From Candidatus Sumerlaeota bacterium (GTDB taxonomy: Bacteria; Sumerlaeota; Sumerlaeia; UBA8349), in contig DNPO01000178.1 of assembly GCA_003501375.1 (NCBI GenBank), forward strand, positions 1 through 10,604: a stretch of DNA of 10,604 nucleotides, given 5' to 3'. The number at the start of each line of letters is the position of its first letter. Positions within the stretch are counted from its first letter, which is position 1. This document shows, one piece after another, positions 1-5,438 of the stretch. A program made the position numbers and the translations under genes. The notes below the pieces were generated by a model. It was not told where the DNA came from. It ran no database searches and saw only the letters and a program-made list of their open reading frames with translations.

Positions 1-65
1 CCGTTGGCGCTAAAAAAACAACCTCTGCAGTGTTTATTGTTGTGTGCGCACTCTCAAAAAAATGA

Positions 66-104
66 ACTTCAACACCGTGGGGCGCTGCCCCACGGTGTTG
101 AAGT
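66..104 (-). terminator. Strong hairpin, possible leftward terminator
   Basis: A perfect 17-bp stem (67-83 with 87-103, extended by the A66-T104 pair) closes on a 3-nt loop, GCT. Read leftward, the stem is followed after 3 nt by seven T residues (A56-A62 on the plus strand), which fits a Rho-independent terminator for leftward transcription. Read rightward there is no T run, so it is a poor terminator for a gene entering from the left edge. It lies 47 nt upstream of the acetolactate decarboxylase start, so it could also be a 5' leader structure or block antisense read-through. The structure is certain; the role is inferred. Confidence 0.45.
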
Positions 105-150
105 CGTAGTAGAAGTTAGTAGTTTATCTTGATCCTTAAAGGAGATTCTA

Positions 151-942
151 ATGAAAAAACTGACATTGCTGTTTGTGTTTGCTGCGCTACTGACCCTTTC
201 CGCCTGCCGCACGGTTGCGCCAGTGGGCATCACGCAGGTCGCCACGATGGACGCGTTGATCTCCGGAAATTACGATGGCAGCCTGCCCCTGTCGCAACTC
301 CACAACTACGGCGATTTTGGCATCGGAACATTTGATCGATTGGATGGTGAAATGATTTTGCTGAACGGTGTGATTTATCAGGTGCGAGCCGACGGCAAAG
401 TGTATCGCCCGAATGAGGGCATTGTCACCCCACTTGCCAGTGTGGTGCATTTTCAATCAGAGAAAAGCCTGACCACGAGCGATGCGCTTGACATGGCGGG
501 ACTCGAAAAAGCCGTTGCTGTTGCCGCCCCCAACCAGAACCTGCCCTGCGCTATCAAAGTAACCGGTACGTTTTCCGTCATCAAGGTTCGCAGCGTTCCC
601 GCGCAAACCAAACCGTATCCTCCGCTGACCGAAGTGACAAAAACTCAACCGGTGTTTGATTACGAGCAGGTGGAAGGCACACTGGTCGGATTTCGCCAGC
701 CGCCCTTCATCAAGGGACTCAACATGCCCGGTTTCCATTTGCACTTTCTCTCAAAGGATACGCAGAAAGGCGGGCACCTGCTTGGCTTCACACTTGCTCC
801 CGGCGCCAAAATCGATGTGCAGGTTTGCAATCAGTTCCAAGTGATCCTGCCCAGCGGCGACAATGATTTTGCCCGCCTCGACCTGAGCAAAGACCGCTCC
901 GCTGATGTGGAAAAAGCAGAAAAAGCACCGGCGGCAAAGTAG
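151..942 (+). CDS. budA: Alpha-acetolactate decarboxylase, exported lipoprotein
   Basis: This enzyme converts alpha-acetolactate to acetoin, the branch from pyruvate towards acetoin and 2,3-butanediol. The 263-residue protein is near the usual family length plus a leader. Residues 1-19 form a lipoprotein signal (MKK, hydrophobic core, lipobox LSAC with Cys19), so the mature enzyme should be membrane-anchored outside the cytoplasm. Family hallmarks are LDGEM at 64-68 (Glu67, a candidate active-site residue), Tyr-Gln at 76-77, Arg147, and a metal-site region at 193-210 with PGFHLHF and GGHL. His196, His198 and His209 match the expected zinc ligands. Glu254 or Glu257 in the C-terminal tail may be the extra metal-site acid known in the family. 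AAAGGAG at 138-144, 6 nt before ATG, fixes the start. No acetolactate synthase or butanediol dehydrogenase is adjacent. The family call is confident; the location rests on the lipobox. Confidence 0.93.
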   Translation: MKKLTLLFVFAALLTLSACRTVAPVGITQVATMDALISGNYDGSLPLSQLHNYGDFGIGTFDRLDGEMILLNGVIYQVRADGKVYRPNEGIVTPLASVVHFQSEKSLTTSDALDMAGLEKAVAVAAPNQNLPCAIKVTGTFSVIKVRSVPAQTKPYPPLTEVTKTQPVFDYEQVEGTLVGFRQPPFIKGLNMPGFHLHFLSKDTQKGGHLLGFTLAPGAKIDVQVCNQFQVILPSGDNDFARLDLSKDRSADVEKAEKAPAAK

Positions 943-961
943 AAAACAAAAACAGAAGTCC

Positions 962-1007
962 AAAAAAAATGGAGCATTTTGCCAGGCAAAATGCTCCATT
1001 TATATTT
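962..1007. terminator. Bidirectional hairpin terminator between convergent genes
   Basis: Positions 967-983 pair perfectly with 985-1001, a 17-bp arm pair whose innermost bases must open to form the loop. Read leftward, downstream of the jag stop at 1028, the stem ends in a run of eight T (A962-A969 on the plus strand), a classic Rho-independent terminator for the rpmH-jag operon. Read rightward, 24 nt after the decarboxylase stop, it is followed by TTTATATTT, a weaker but plausible T-rich tail. One hairpin therefore probably ends both convergent transcripts. Confidence 0.88.
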
Positions 1008-1027
1008 GGGGACTGACTGATTGATTT

Positions 1028-1648
1028 TTAAAACGTGTCGGGGGCAACAATCACGTGCCGATTTGCATCTTCGCCGCGGCTGAACGTCTTGACGCCGGGG
1101 ATGGTTTTCAGAATCGTGTGGACGATCTTGCGATCCACGGAATCCATCGGGTCGAAATGCTCTTCGCAACCGCCCTTGAGCGCGAGTTGCGCGAGTTCCT
1201 GGCAAACACGTTTGAGGCGTTGAATGCGTTTGAGGCGGTAGTTGCCTGCGTCCACCAATACCAACGGAATGTCACGTCCGTTCATGTGGGCCAGACGCAC
1301 CACGAGGTGCTGGATCGCATCGAGTGTCTCACCGTGATGACCAATCAGATTATCAGCGTCCTCGCTCTTGATGCTGACAAGAATGATACCCTCGTGAATC
1401 GCGGATTCCACTTCGTGCGGGGTCTGCATGTATTCGAGAAGGGTGTCGAGGCTTTCCTTGACTTTTTCACCCACGTATTCAAGACGGATGCGGACGTTAA
1501 GTTGGACTTGCGGTTTGGCTCCCGCGAGGAGTTCTTCCTCTTCCTGGCTCCATTGGATTTCGAGCGCTTCTTCAGGCAAACGCAGGCGTTCGGTTACTTC
1601 TTTTAGTGCTTGTTCGCGGGTGGGAGCAATGATCTGTATGTCGCACAT
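1028..1648 (-). CDS. jag: Jag/KhpB-type KH-R3H RNA-binding protein
   Basis: A 206-residue single-stranded nucleic-acid-binding protein of the Jag/KhpB (EloR) family, known in other bacteria to bind RNA and affect cell elongation and division. Residues 1-50 fit the Jag_N domain. A KH domain follows at about 75-135, with the binding loop NLIGHHGETLDAIQ (GHHG at 103-106). A C-terminal R3H domain spans about 145-203, with Arg173 and His177 in the R-x3-H arrangement (DRKIVHTIL). I chose the ATG at 1646-1648 because AAGGAG lies 11 nt upstream; an in-frame ATG 12 codons earlier has no ribosome site. It is the last gene of the rpmH-rnpA-yidD-yidC-jag cluster, separated from yidC by 166 nt that contain an inverted repeat. 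Its partner KhpA is not in the window. Confidence 0.93.
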   Translation of the reverse strand: MCDIQIIAPTREQALKEVTERLRLPEEALEIQWSQEEEELLAGAKPQVQLNVRIRLEYVGEKVKESLDTLLEYMQTPHEVESAIHEGIILVSIKSEDADNLIGHHGETLDAIQHLVVRLAHMNGRDIPLVLVDAGNYRLKRIQRLKRVCQELAQLALKGGCEEHFDPMDSVDRKIVHTILKTIPGVKTFSRGEDANRHVIVAPDTF

Positions 1649-1750
1649 AGTTCTAAACACTCCTTCGTTGGGAGATGCCGGCACATCCGGCCCGGGAAAA
1701 TGATTAGGTATAGCATCACCGAATCGAGAATAAAAGTCAAAGGGATAATG

Positions 1751-1809
1751 GGAGGGATGAGGGCAGAGGGATGAGGGATGAACCCCCTACACCACTGCCC
1801 TCATCCCTC
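1751..1809. repeat. AGGGATGAGG-type inverted repeat after yidC
   Basis: GAGGGATGAGGGCAG at 1752-1766 is perfectly inverted at 1795-1809, giving 15-bp arms around a 28-nt centre. The left side continues as further AGGGATG units (1768-1780), so the element is both tandem and inverted. Its right arm ends 5 nt from the yidC stop codon. There is no T run immediately after the stem in the leftward direction, so it is not a standard terminator. It fills much of the yidC-jag gap and may attenuate or stabilise the mRNA there. Confidence 0.7.
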
Positions 1810-1814
1810 AGTAG

Positions 1815-3956
1815 TTATTTTTTCTTTTTCTGCTGCGCTTCGGCTTGGGCTTGCGCTTCCTTGGCCTTCGCCTCAATGTAGGCAACCACCTTGTCACGCC
1901 AGGAACCCGGCGTGGCCGATGCTGCTCCGGGGCGTTTCCCAGGGAAAGGTACGCCTTTTTCAGCGGCAAGACGGCGTTCTTCAAAGGCACGATGCGCCTT
2001 GCGTTCCGCCTCCTCTTTTACCCGCTTGTTCATCAAAATTTGGAACGTAATCTGCCATAAGTTAGAGACGAACCAGTACAGGCTCAAGCCAGCGGCGAAG
2101 TTGTACAGAATGAAAATGAACATGATGGGCATGATCTTCATCATCATTTTTTGATTCGGGTCCTGAATGTTGGAAGATTGCAACTGTTGCGCTACCATTT
2201 GGCTGAGAGCCATCAAAATTGGTAGAATGTTGAATTTGTTGCCAATAAAGGGCAGCGCATACGACATCGACCAACTGAACAGTGCATCGGGGGCAGTGAG
2301 GTCTTTGATCCAAAGAAAATGCTCACCGCGCAGATCGATGGCCATTTGCAGCAGGCGGTACAGGGCGAAGAAAATGGGCAATTGGATCAGCATCCAAATG
2401 CAGCCCTTCATCGCACCCAGCGGGTTAACGCCGTGCTCACGGTAGGTCTTCCATGTTTCAGCCTGTTTTTTTTGCGGGTCATCCGCGTACTTTTCGTTAA
2501 TCGCATCAATCAGGGGTTTGACACGGTTTTGTTCCGCTGTCAATTTGGCCTGGCCCTTCATCGCAATGTGCGTGAAGGGCTGAGTGATAAGGCGCATGGT
2601 GATGGTAAGGAGGATGATTGCCACACCGTAGTTGCCCGTCATGGCGTGAAACCAACTGAGCAACTTCAACATGAACAGGGCCAGCCAGCGGATGAGTGAA
2701 TAACTATTGTGGAACATGACCTTGGAGAGGTCAAAGTTTGTTTTCTTGTCGAGATCGGTCAACAGATCGCGTTTTTTGGGGCCAACAAAAACTTGATAAT
2801 CAAGGGTTTTGGAATCACCGGGACGTAGCGTGAAGCCCGCGCTATAAATCTCAGCCGTGAGCGGCGGAGCCATTTTTTCGGTGTAAGTGGCGCTGTTCGG
2901 AATGTGCTGGCGTTTGATGCGCGCATTCACCTGCGGGGCAGCACCGGTTTGCGGGATAATCGCCGACATGTAGAAGCGCGACTCGATTCCCGCCCACTTA
3001 TACGATCCGCTAAAATCCTGCTCCTGCGCCTCGCCCTTGCTGCGCACCTTTTCCCAACTGCTGAACTCCTTGTAGGAAATGTCGGTGCCGTTATAAGCCG
3101 TGACGTCATACGCGGAGGCATCTGTCGCATCGGCATAGTGCGTACTGCCGATACCAGGCCCCCACATCAGCCCCAAGCCAGGTTGAGAGGGTTCGGAAAA
3201 ATCGATATTCTGCGGCGAGTTCTTACGGATGTTGGCGATGGTAACGCGCATCTGAACCAGGTAAGAACCGGGGGTGAAAGTATAGGTTTTAGTCAGTTGC
3301 AGCCCCTCGGAAGATTCCGGGGAGACAAAGGTGACCTCGCGAGCGCCGGTTTCGGCGTTAACAACTATGTTGGCGGTGGTTGCCAATGTGCTGGAGGTAA
3401 GGCCTGAAACTTGGTAGGTGCGGCGGTTGAAATCGTCCAGATAGCGCCCGTTGGTTTCCTTGAGCACAACCATCAGGGGATAATCGCGTGTTTTATCCAG
3501 ACCGCTGTAGTTCGGAATAATTTCGATGGGGAGCGGATCACCCACTTTCATATCCAAACGTCCGGTCAATTTCTGGTGTTCTTCCACATCGCTCTGGCTT
3601 GCGCGGGCGAATTTCGGGTCCACGATCTGCCAGCGGGTGGGGTAGGCACCGCTTGTGGTAAAGGTAACTTTACAAATATCAGTTTCGACTACGACATCTT
3701 GTGCGGGATCGTCAACCGGTTCCGGCGGCGTTAGCCGTTCGGGTTTGGGGAGTTTGCTCTGATCGGTGGCGGCGGACAGTTCCGTGGGTTGCGTAGCGGA
3801 CGTCGTTTTATCGCCGGTTGCACTTGTCTGCTGCGCAACAGTCCGCTGCTTGCTTGTGGCCGGGAGAGGCCGCTTGGGTTGCAGGTAATTGAAGGCGACC
3901 ATCATTAACGCAGCGACTACAAAAAATTGGAGCCAGCGCTTGGCATCATTATCCAT
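1815..3956 (-). CDS. yidC: Membrane protein insertase YidC
   Basis: YidC/Oxa1-family insertase of the inner membrane, working alone or with SecYEG to insert and fold membrane proteins. The 713 residues show the Gram-negative layout. There is an N-terminal membrane anchor at about 9-25, a Pro/Thr/Gln-rich linker, and a periplasmic P1 beta-domain at about 85-400. The conserved insertase core then runs from about 418 to 645. In the core, TITMRLITQPF carries Arg455, which fits the conserved hydrophilic-groove arginine. A charged cytoplasmic hairpin follows (about 465-510), then NPLGAMKGCIWMLIQLPIFF (511-530) and the last helices (about 605-640). About 70 residues after the core form a basic, helical tail ending in KKKK; such long basic tails are known in some marine YidCs, where they bind ribosomes. 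Start ATG is 18 nt after yidD; the upstream GAGG is weak, suggesting coupling to yidD. Confidence 0.97.
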   Translation of the reverse strand: MDNDAKRWLQFFVVAALMMVAFNYLQPKRPLPATSKQRTVAQQTSATGDKTTSATQPTELSAATDQSKLPKPERLTPPEPVDDPAQDVVVETDICKVTFTTSGAYPTRWQIVDPKFARASQSDVEEHQKLTGRLDMKVGDPLPIEIIPNYSGLDKTRDYPLMVVLKETNGRYLDDFNRRTYQVSGLTSSTLATTANIVVNAETGAREVTFVSPESSEGLQLTKTYTFTPGSYLVQMRVTIANIRKNSPQNIDFSEPSQPGLGLMWGPGIGSTHYADATDASAYDVTAYNGTDISYKEFSSWEKVRSKGEAQEQDFSGSYKWAGIESRFYMSAIIPQTGAAPQVNARIKRQHIPNSATYTEKMAPPLTAEIYSAGFTLRPGDSKTLDYQVFVGPKKRDLLTDLDKKTNFDLSKVMFHNSYSLIRWLALFMLKLLSWFHAMTGNYGVAIILLTITMRLITQPFTHIAMKGQAKLTAEQNRVKPLIDAINEKYADDPQKKQAETWKTYREHGVNPLGAMKGCIWMLIQLPIFFALYRLLQMAIDLRGEHFLWIKDLTAPDALFSWSMSYALPFIGNKFNILPILMALSQMVAQQLQSSNIQDPNQKMMMKIMPIMFIFILYNFAAGLSLYWFVSNLWQITFQILMNKRVKEEAERKAHRAFEERRLAAEKGVPFPGKRPGAASATPGSWRDKVVAYIEAKAKEAQAQAEAQQKKKK

Positions 3957-3974
3957 GAGCGGAGAGACCTCGGT

Positions 3975-4265
3975 TTATCGCAAGCAGTCCGAATGGTCGG
4001 AGGGCTTGGCGGGAGTATTGGCGGGGAGATCGGGTTCCACCGGATCGTAACCGCCGGGATGAAACGGCTGGCATTTTGCCAACCGGACGATCGTCATACG
4101 AAAAGCCGTCCAGAACGGTTTGATTTCAAACGCCTGGGCGGCATAGCACGAGCACGAGGGGTAGAAGCGGCATTGCCCACCCAATAACGGGGACAGCAAC
4201 AACTGGTACAGACGAATCAGCGTGAGCGCGACGCGGGAAGGGAGGGAGCGGGGTGAAGGAGGCAT
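3975..4265 (-). CDS. yidD: Membrane protein insertion efficiency factor YidD
   Basis: A 96-residue YidD-family protein, a small membrane-associated factor encoded between rnpA and yidC in most bacteria and reported to help YidC-dependent insertion. The signature is complete: an amphipathic helix (LIRLYQLLLSPLLG, 16-29), CRFYPSCSCYA with Cys32, Cys38 and Cys40 (32-42), and KCQPFHPGGYDPV (64-76) with Cys65. The C-terminal 20 residues are Pro-rich and not conserved in the family. No purine-rich ribosome site precedes the ATG (the bases before it are TTCTCCT on the coding strand), and no other in-frame start is evident nearby. Unusually it is separated from rnpA by 153 nt filled by an AT-rich inverted repeat; in most genomes these two genes nearly touch. 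Confidence 0.95.
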   Translation of the reverse strand: MPPSPRSLPSRVALTLIRLYQLLLSPLLGGQCRFYPSCSCYAAQAFEIKPFWTAFRMTIVRLAKCQPFHPGGYDPVEPDLPANTPAKPSDHSDCLR

Positions 4266-4269
4266 AGGA

Positions 4270-4425
4270 GAATTAAGAATCAGGAATTACGAATGAGGAA
4301 TCAGAAATCCATAATTCATCCATTCGGATTTTTTAGCAATCCCACCTAAACTCAAACACCTGAATCAGCAACCTAAAGGCTTACAAATCAACAATCAGGA
4401 ATTCGTAATTCCTAATTCTTAATTC
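4270..4425. repeat. AT-rich GAATTACGAAT inverted repeat between rnpA and yidD
   Basis: Two 25-bp arms (4270-4294 and 4401-4425) are inverted copies with one mismatch. Each is built from degenerate units of the type GAATTA(A/C)GAAT. They enclose about 106 nt of AT-rich sequence that includes scattered related units (GAATGAGGAATC, CATAATTCATC). The left arm begins 5 nt upstream of the yidD start. The right arm overlaps the rnpA stop codon and its final codons. The base composition is clearly more AT-rich than the flanking genes, which suggests insertion or expansion of a repeat into an operon junction. Confidence 0.75.
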
Positions 4426-4796
4426 GTAATTTTTACCAGGCCGGCTTTTTCGAATACCTGGGTGAGCAATCGGTCAAAATCGCGCCGCGAACGCGTGGCT
4501 AAATTCCGATGGAAATTGAGCACGAGATCGTACTCGGGCGCAACCGATGCAGCCAATGTGGTTCGATACGTTTCCCGCGCCCAGCGGCGCAGGCGATTTC
4601 GCACAACCGAATTGCCTGTGGCACGCGTTACGGTCAGCCCCAGATGGCTGAGTGCCTGACCTTCTTTCCGGTACACAAAAAGATGAAAACCGGCGTTATG
4701 TACCGGCGGGGTAACTCCCTCGTCGTACACACGCCGGAATTCAAAACGTTTCAGAAGGCGCACCCCTTTGGGGAAGCCAAGCGGCTTGGGCTTCAT
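4419..4796 (-). CDS. rnpA: Ribonuclease P protein component RnpA
   Basis: The small basic protein subunit of RNase P, which with the catalytic RNA matures the 5' ends of tRNAs. The 125 residues are normal for the family. Visible features are the N-terminal strand region LLKRFEFRRVYDEG (14-27), the central GLTVTRATGNSVVRNRLRR (53-71) with the RNR signature at 66-68, and a basic helix RRWARETYR (70-78) that contacts the RNA. The start is 11 nt after the rpmH stop and has no clear ribosome site, so translation probably depends on rpmH coupling. The last codons (Ile-Thr-Asn-stop) lie inside the AT-rich inverted repeat that fills the gap to yidD, so the C-terminus appears to have been set by the repeat. 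Confidence 0.95.
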   Translation of the reverse strand: MKPKPLGFPKGVRLLKRFEFRRVYDEGVTPPVHNAGFHLFVYRKEGQALSHLGLTVTRATGNSVVRNRLRRWARETYRTTLAASVAPEYDLVLNFHRNLATRSRRDFDRLLTQVFEKAGLVKITN

Positions 4797-4807
4797 AGGC
4801 GAGTGGC

Positions 4808-4942
4808 TCAGGGAATCAAGCGCTTACGGCCTTTGGCGCGACGGGCGTTCAGGACGCGACGACCGCCAACGGTGGCCATGCGGGCGCGGAAGCCGTGCGT
4901 GTTAACGCGTCTCCGGCGGCTGGGTTGGTACGTTTGTTTCAT
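4808..4942 (-). CDS. rpmH: 50S ribosomal protein L34
   Basis: A 44-residue, highly basic protein that translates cleanly as bacterial L34: it begins [18 protein letters not shown], continues with [17 protein letters not shown] and ends AKGRKRLIP. The length and the spacing of the Arg/Lys clusters are typical, though the ending LIP replaces the common LSA or LTV. GGAG lies 8 nt before the ATG. It is the first gene of the leftward rpmH-rnpA-yidD-yidC-jag operon. The upstream leader is about 88 nt from the predicted start of transcription and contains two small palindromes and a possible short reading frame. The gene is below the length that routine gene finding often reports. Confidence 0.95.
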   Translation of the reverse strand: MKQTYQPSRRRRVNTHGFRARMATVGGRRVLNARRAKGRKRLIP

Positions 4943-4945
4943 GGA

Positions 4946-5002
4946 TCAGACTCCAGTCTTATAAAGGTTCAAAGTTACCTTTTTTGGCGTGCTACAGGGC
5001 AT
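4946..5002 (-). CDS. Possible 18-residue leader peptide upstream of rpmH
   Basis: In the predicted 5' leader of the rpmH transcript, AAGGAGG (the strongest Shine-Dalgarno match in the region) stands 3 nt before an ATG. This opens a frame of 18 codons, MPCSTPKKVTLNLYKTGV, ending in TGA 3 nt before the rpmH ATG. The rpmH ribosome site GGAG lies inside its last codons, so translating it would overlap L34 initiation. This could couple or tune L34 synthesis. The SD spacing is short for efficient initiation and I recognise no family, so this may be chance. Confidence 0.25.
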   Translation of the reverse strand: MPCSTPKKVTLNLYKTGV

Positions 5003-5025
5003 AGCCCTCCTTCAGGGCCTAGCCC
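4996..5025 (-). promoter_or_regulatory. Tandem palindromes in the rpmH leader
   Basis: Two short palindromes, AGGGCATAGCCCT (4996-5008) and GGGCCTAGCCC (5015-5025), lie side by side in the transcribed leader between the predicted promoter and rpmH. They are near copies of each other, so the leader RNA can fold either as two small hairpins or as one longer stem between copies. The AAGGAGG sequence sits between and within them, so folding would hide it. A regulatory role is inferred only. Confidence 0.35.
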
Positions 5026-5036
5026 CAAAGAGGAAC

Positions 5037-5065
5037 AGTGTAGCGAACCCTTTCGACGCTGTCAA
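5037..5065 (-). promoter_or_regulatory. Sigma-70-type promoter of the rpmH operon
   Basis: On the leftward strand, TTGACA (5060-5065) is separated by exactly 17 nt from TACACT (5037-5042), a perfect -35 and a good -10 hexamer at ideal spacing. Transcription should begin near 5030, giving a leader of about 88 nt before rpmH. The sequence upstream of the -35 (about 5070-5120) is purine- and A-rich. No other promoter of similar quality is seen before rpmH. Confidence 0.8.
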
Positions 5066-5128
5066 GAACGAAAGAGAGGGGAGAAAATCAAAAAACAGGA
5101 GAATTTTAAAAGGAGGGAGGAATTCATT

Positions 5129-5297
5129 CTTTGGAGTGCGGCGTCATGATGCCGCTTTGCTGTTGCGCGACATGTCGCGTGATTTTTCTTTTGCTTCCCA
5201 GTCGTTTTTGCTCCGGGAAACAACCAATCCACACCAAGCAACTGCGCACGACATGTCGTGCAACGGCAAAGCGGTGTCATGCCACCGCACTCCAAAG
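5129..5297. repeat. 169-bp nested-palindrome element (MITE-like)
   Basis: Two 54-bp arms (5129-5182 and 5244-5297) are inverted copies with about nine mismatches and begin with CTTTGGAGTGCGG at the outer ends. Each arm itself contains two smaller palindromes. One is an 18-bp unit (5138-5155 and 5271-5288). The other is centred on GACATGTC (5166-5179 and 5246-5261). Several differences between arms are paired so that the inner palindromes survive. The element contains no plausible gene and sits in the divergent region between the rpmH operon promoter and the TPR gene promoter. It resembles a non-autonomous mobile or REP-like element; no transposase or clear target-site duplication is visible. 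Confidence 0.75.
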
Positions 5298-5351
5298 CGT
5301 CCTTTTCGTGATTTTGAAACTCTTCTGAAAAACATGCCCCCGTGTAATTAA

Positions 5352-5382
5352 TTGACGCATGGCACAACCCTTGCTCTATCAT
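5352..5382 (+). promoter_or_regulatory. Candidate promoter for the TPR-kinase-regulator genes
   Basis: TTGACG at 5352-5357 is followed after 19 nt by TATCAT (5377-5382), or after 17 nt by the poorer TCTATC. The hexamers are good but the spacing of the better pair is long. A short hairpin (5391-5396 with 5404-5409) would lie at the start of the transcript. The TTG of the -35 is also the first possible start codon of the open frame, an argument against starting the protein there. Confidence 0.45.
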
Positions 5383-5438
5383 GCTCAGACATCCCGTCTT
5401 CGGCGGGATTCACTCTCCTAACAGGAATGCATTGGCTT

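Noticed and set aside
98..128. Promoter for the decarboxylase (TTGAAG at 98-103 with TTTATC at 123-128)
   Set aside because: The spacing is 19 nt, the -35 lies inside the hairpin stem, and the start point would fall only a few bases before the ribosome site.
1055..1606. Plus-strand frame of 183 codons opposite jag
   Set aside because: Antisense shadow of a clear KH/R3H gene with no family likeness of its own.
4989..5382. Several open frames of 60-120 codons on both strands in the divergent region
   Set aside because: All run through the nested-palindrome element or the promoters. Similar peptides arise from both strands because the arms are inverted copies. None has a ribosome site or recognisable domain.
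5352..5438. TTG at 5352 as start of the TPR protein
   Set aside because: It would put 29 residues before the signal peptide, has no ribosome site, and overlaps the candidate -35 box.
4943..5438. Replication origin next to rpmH
   Set aside because: The rpmH-jag cluster is often near oriC, but I find no run of DnaA boxes (TTATCCACA-like) and no dnaA gene. The TTATCCATG at 8362-8370 belongs to a repeat arm.
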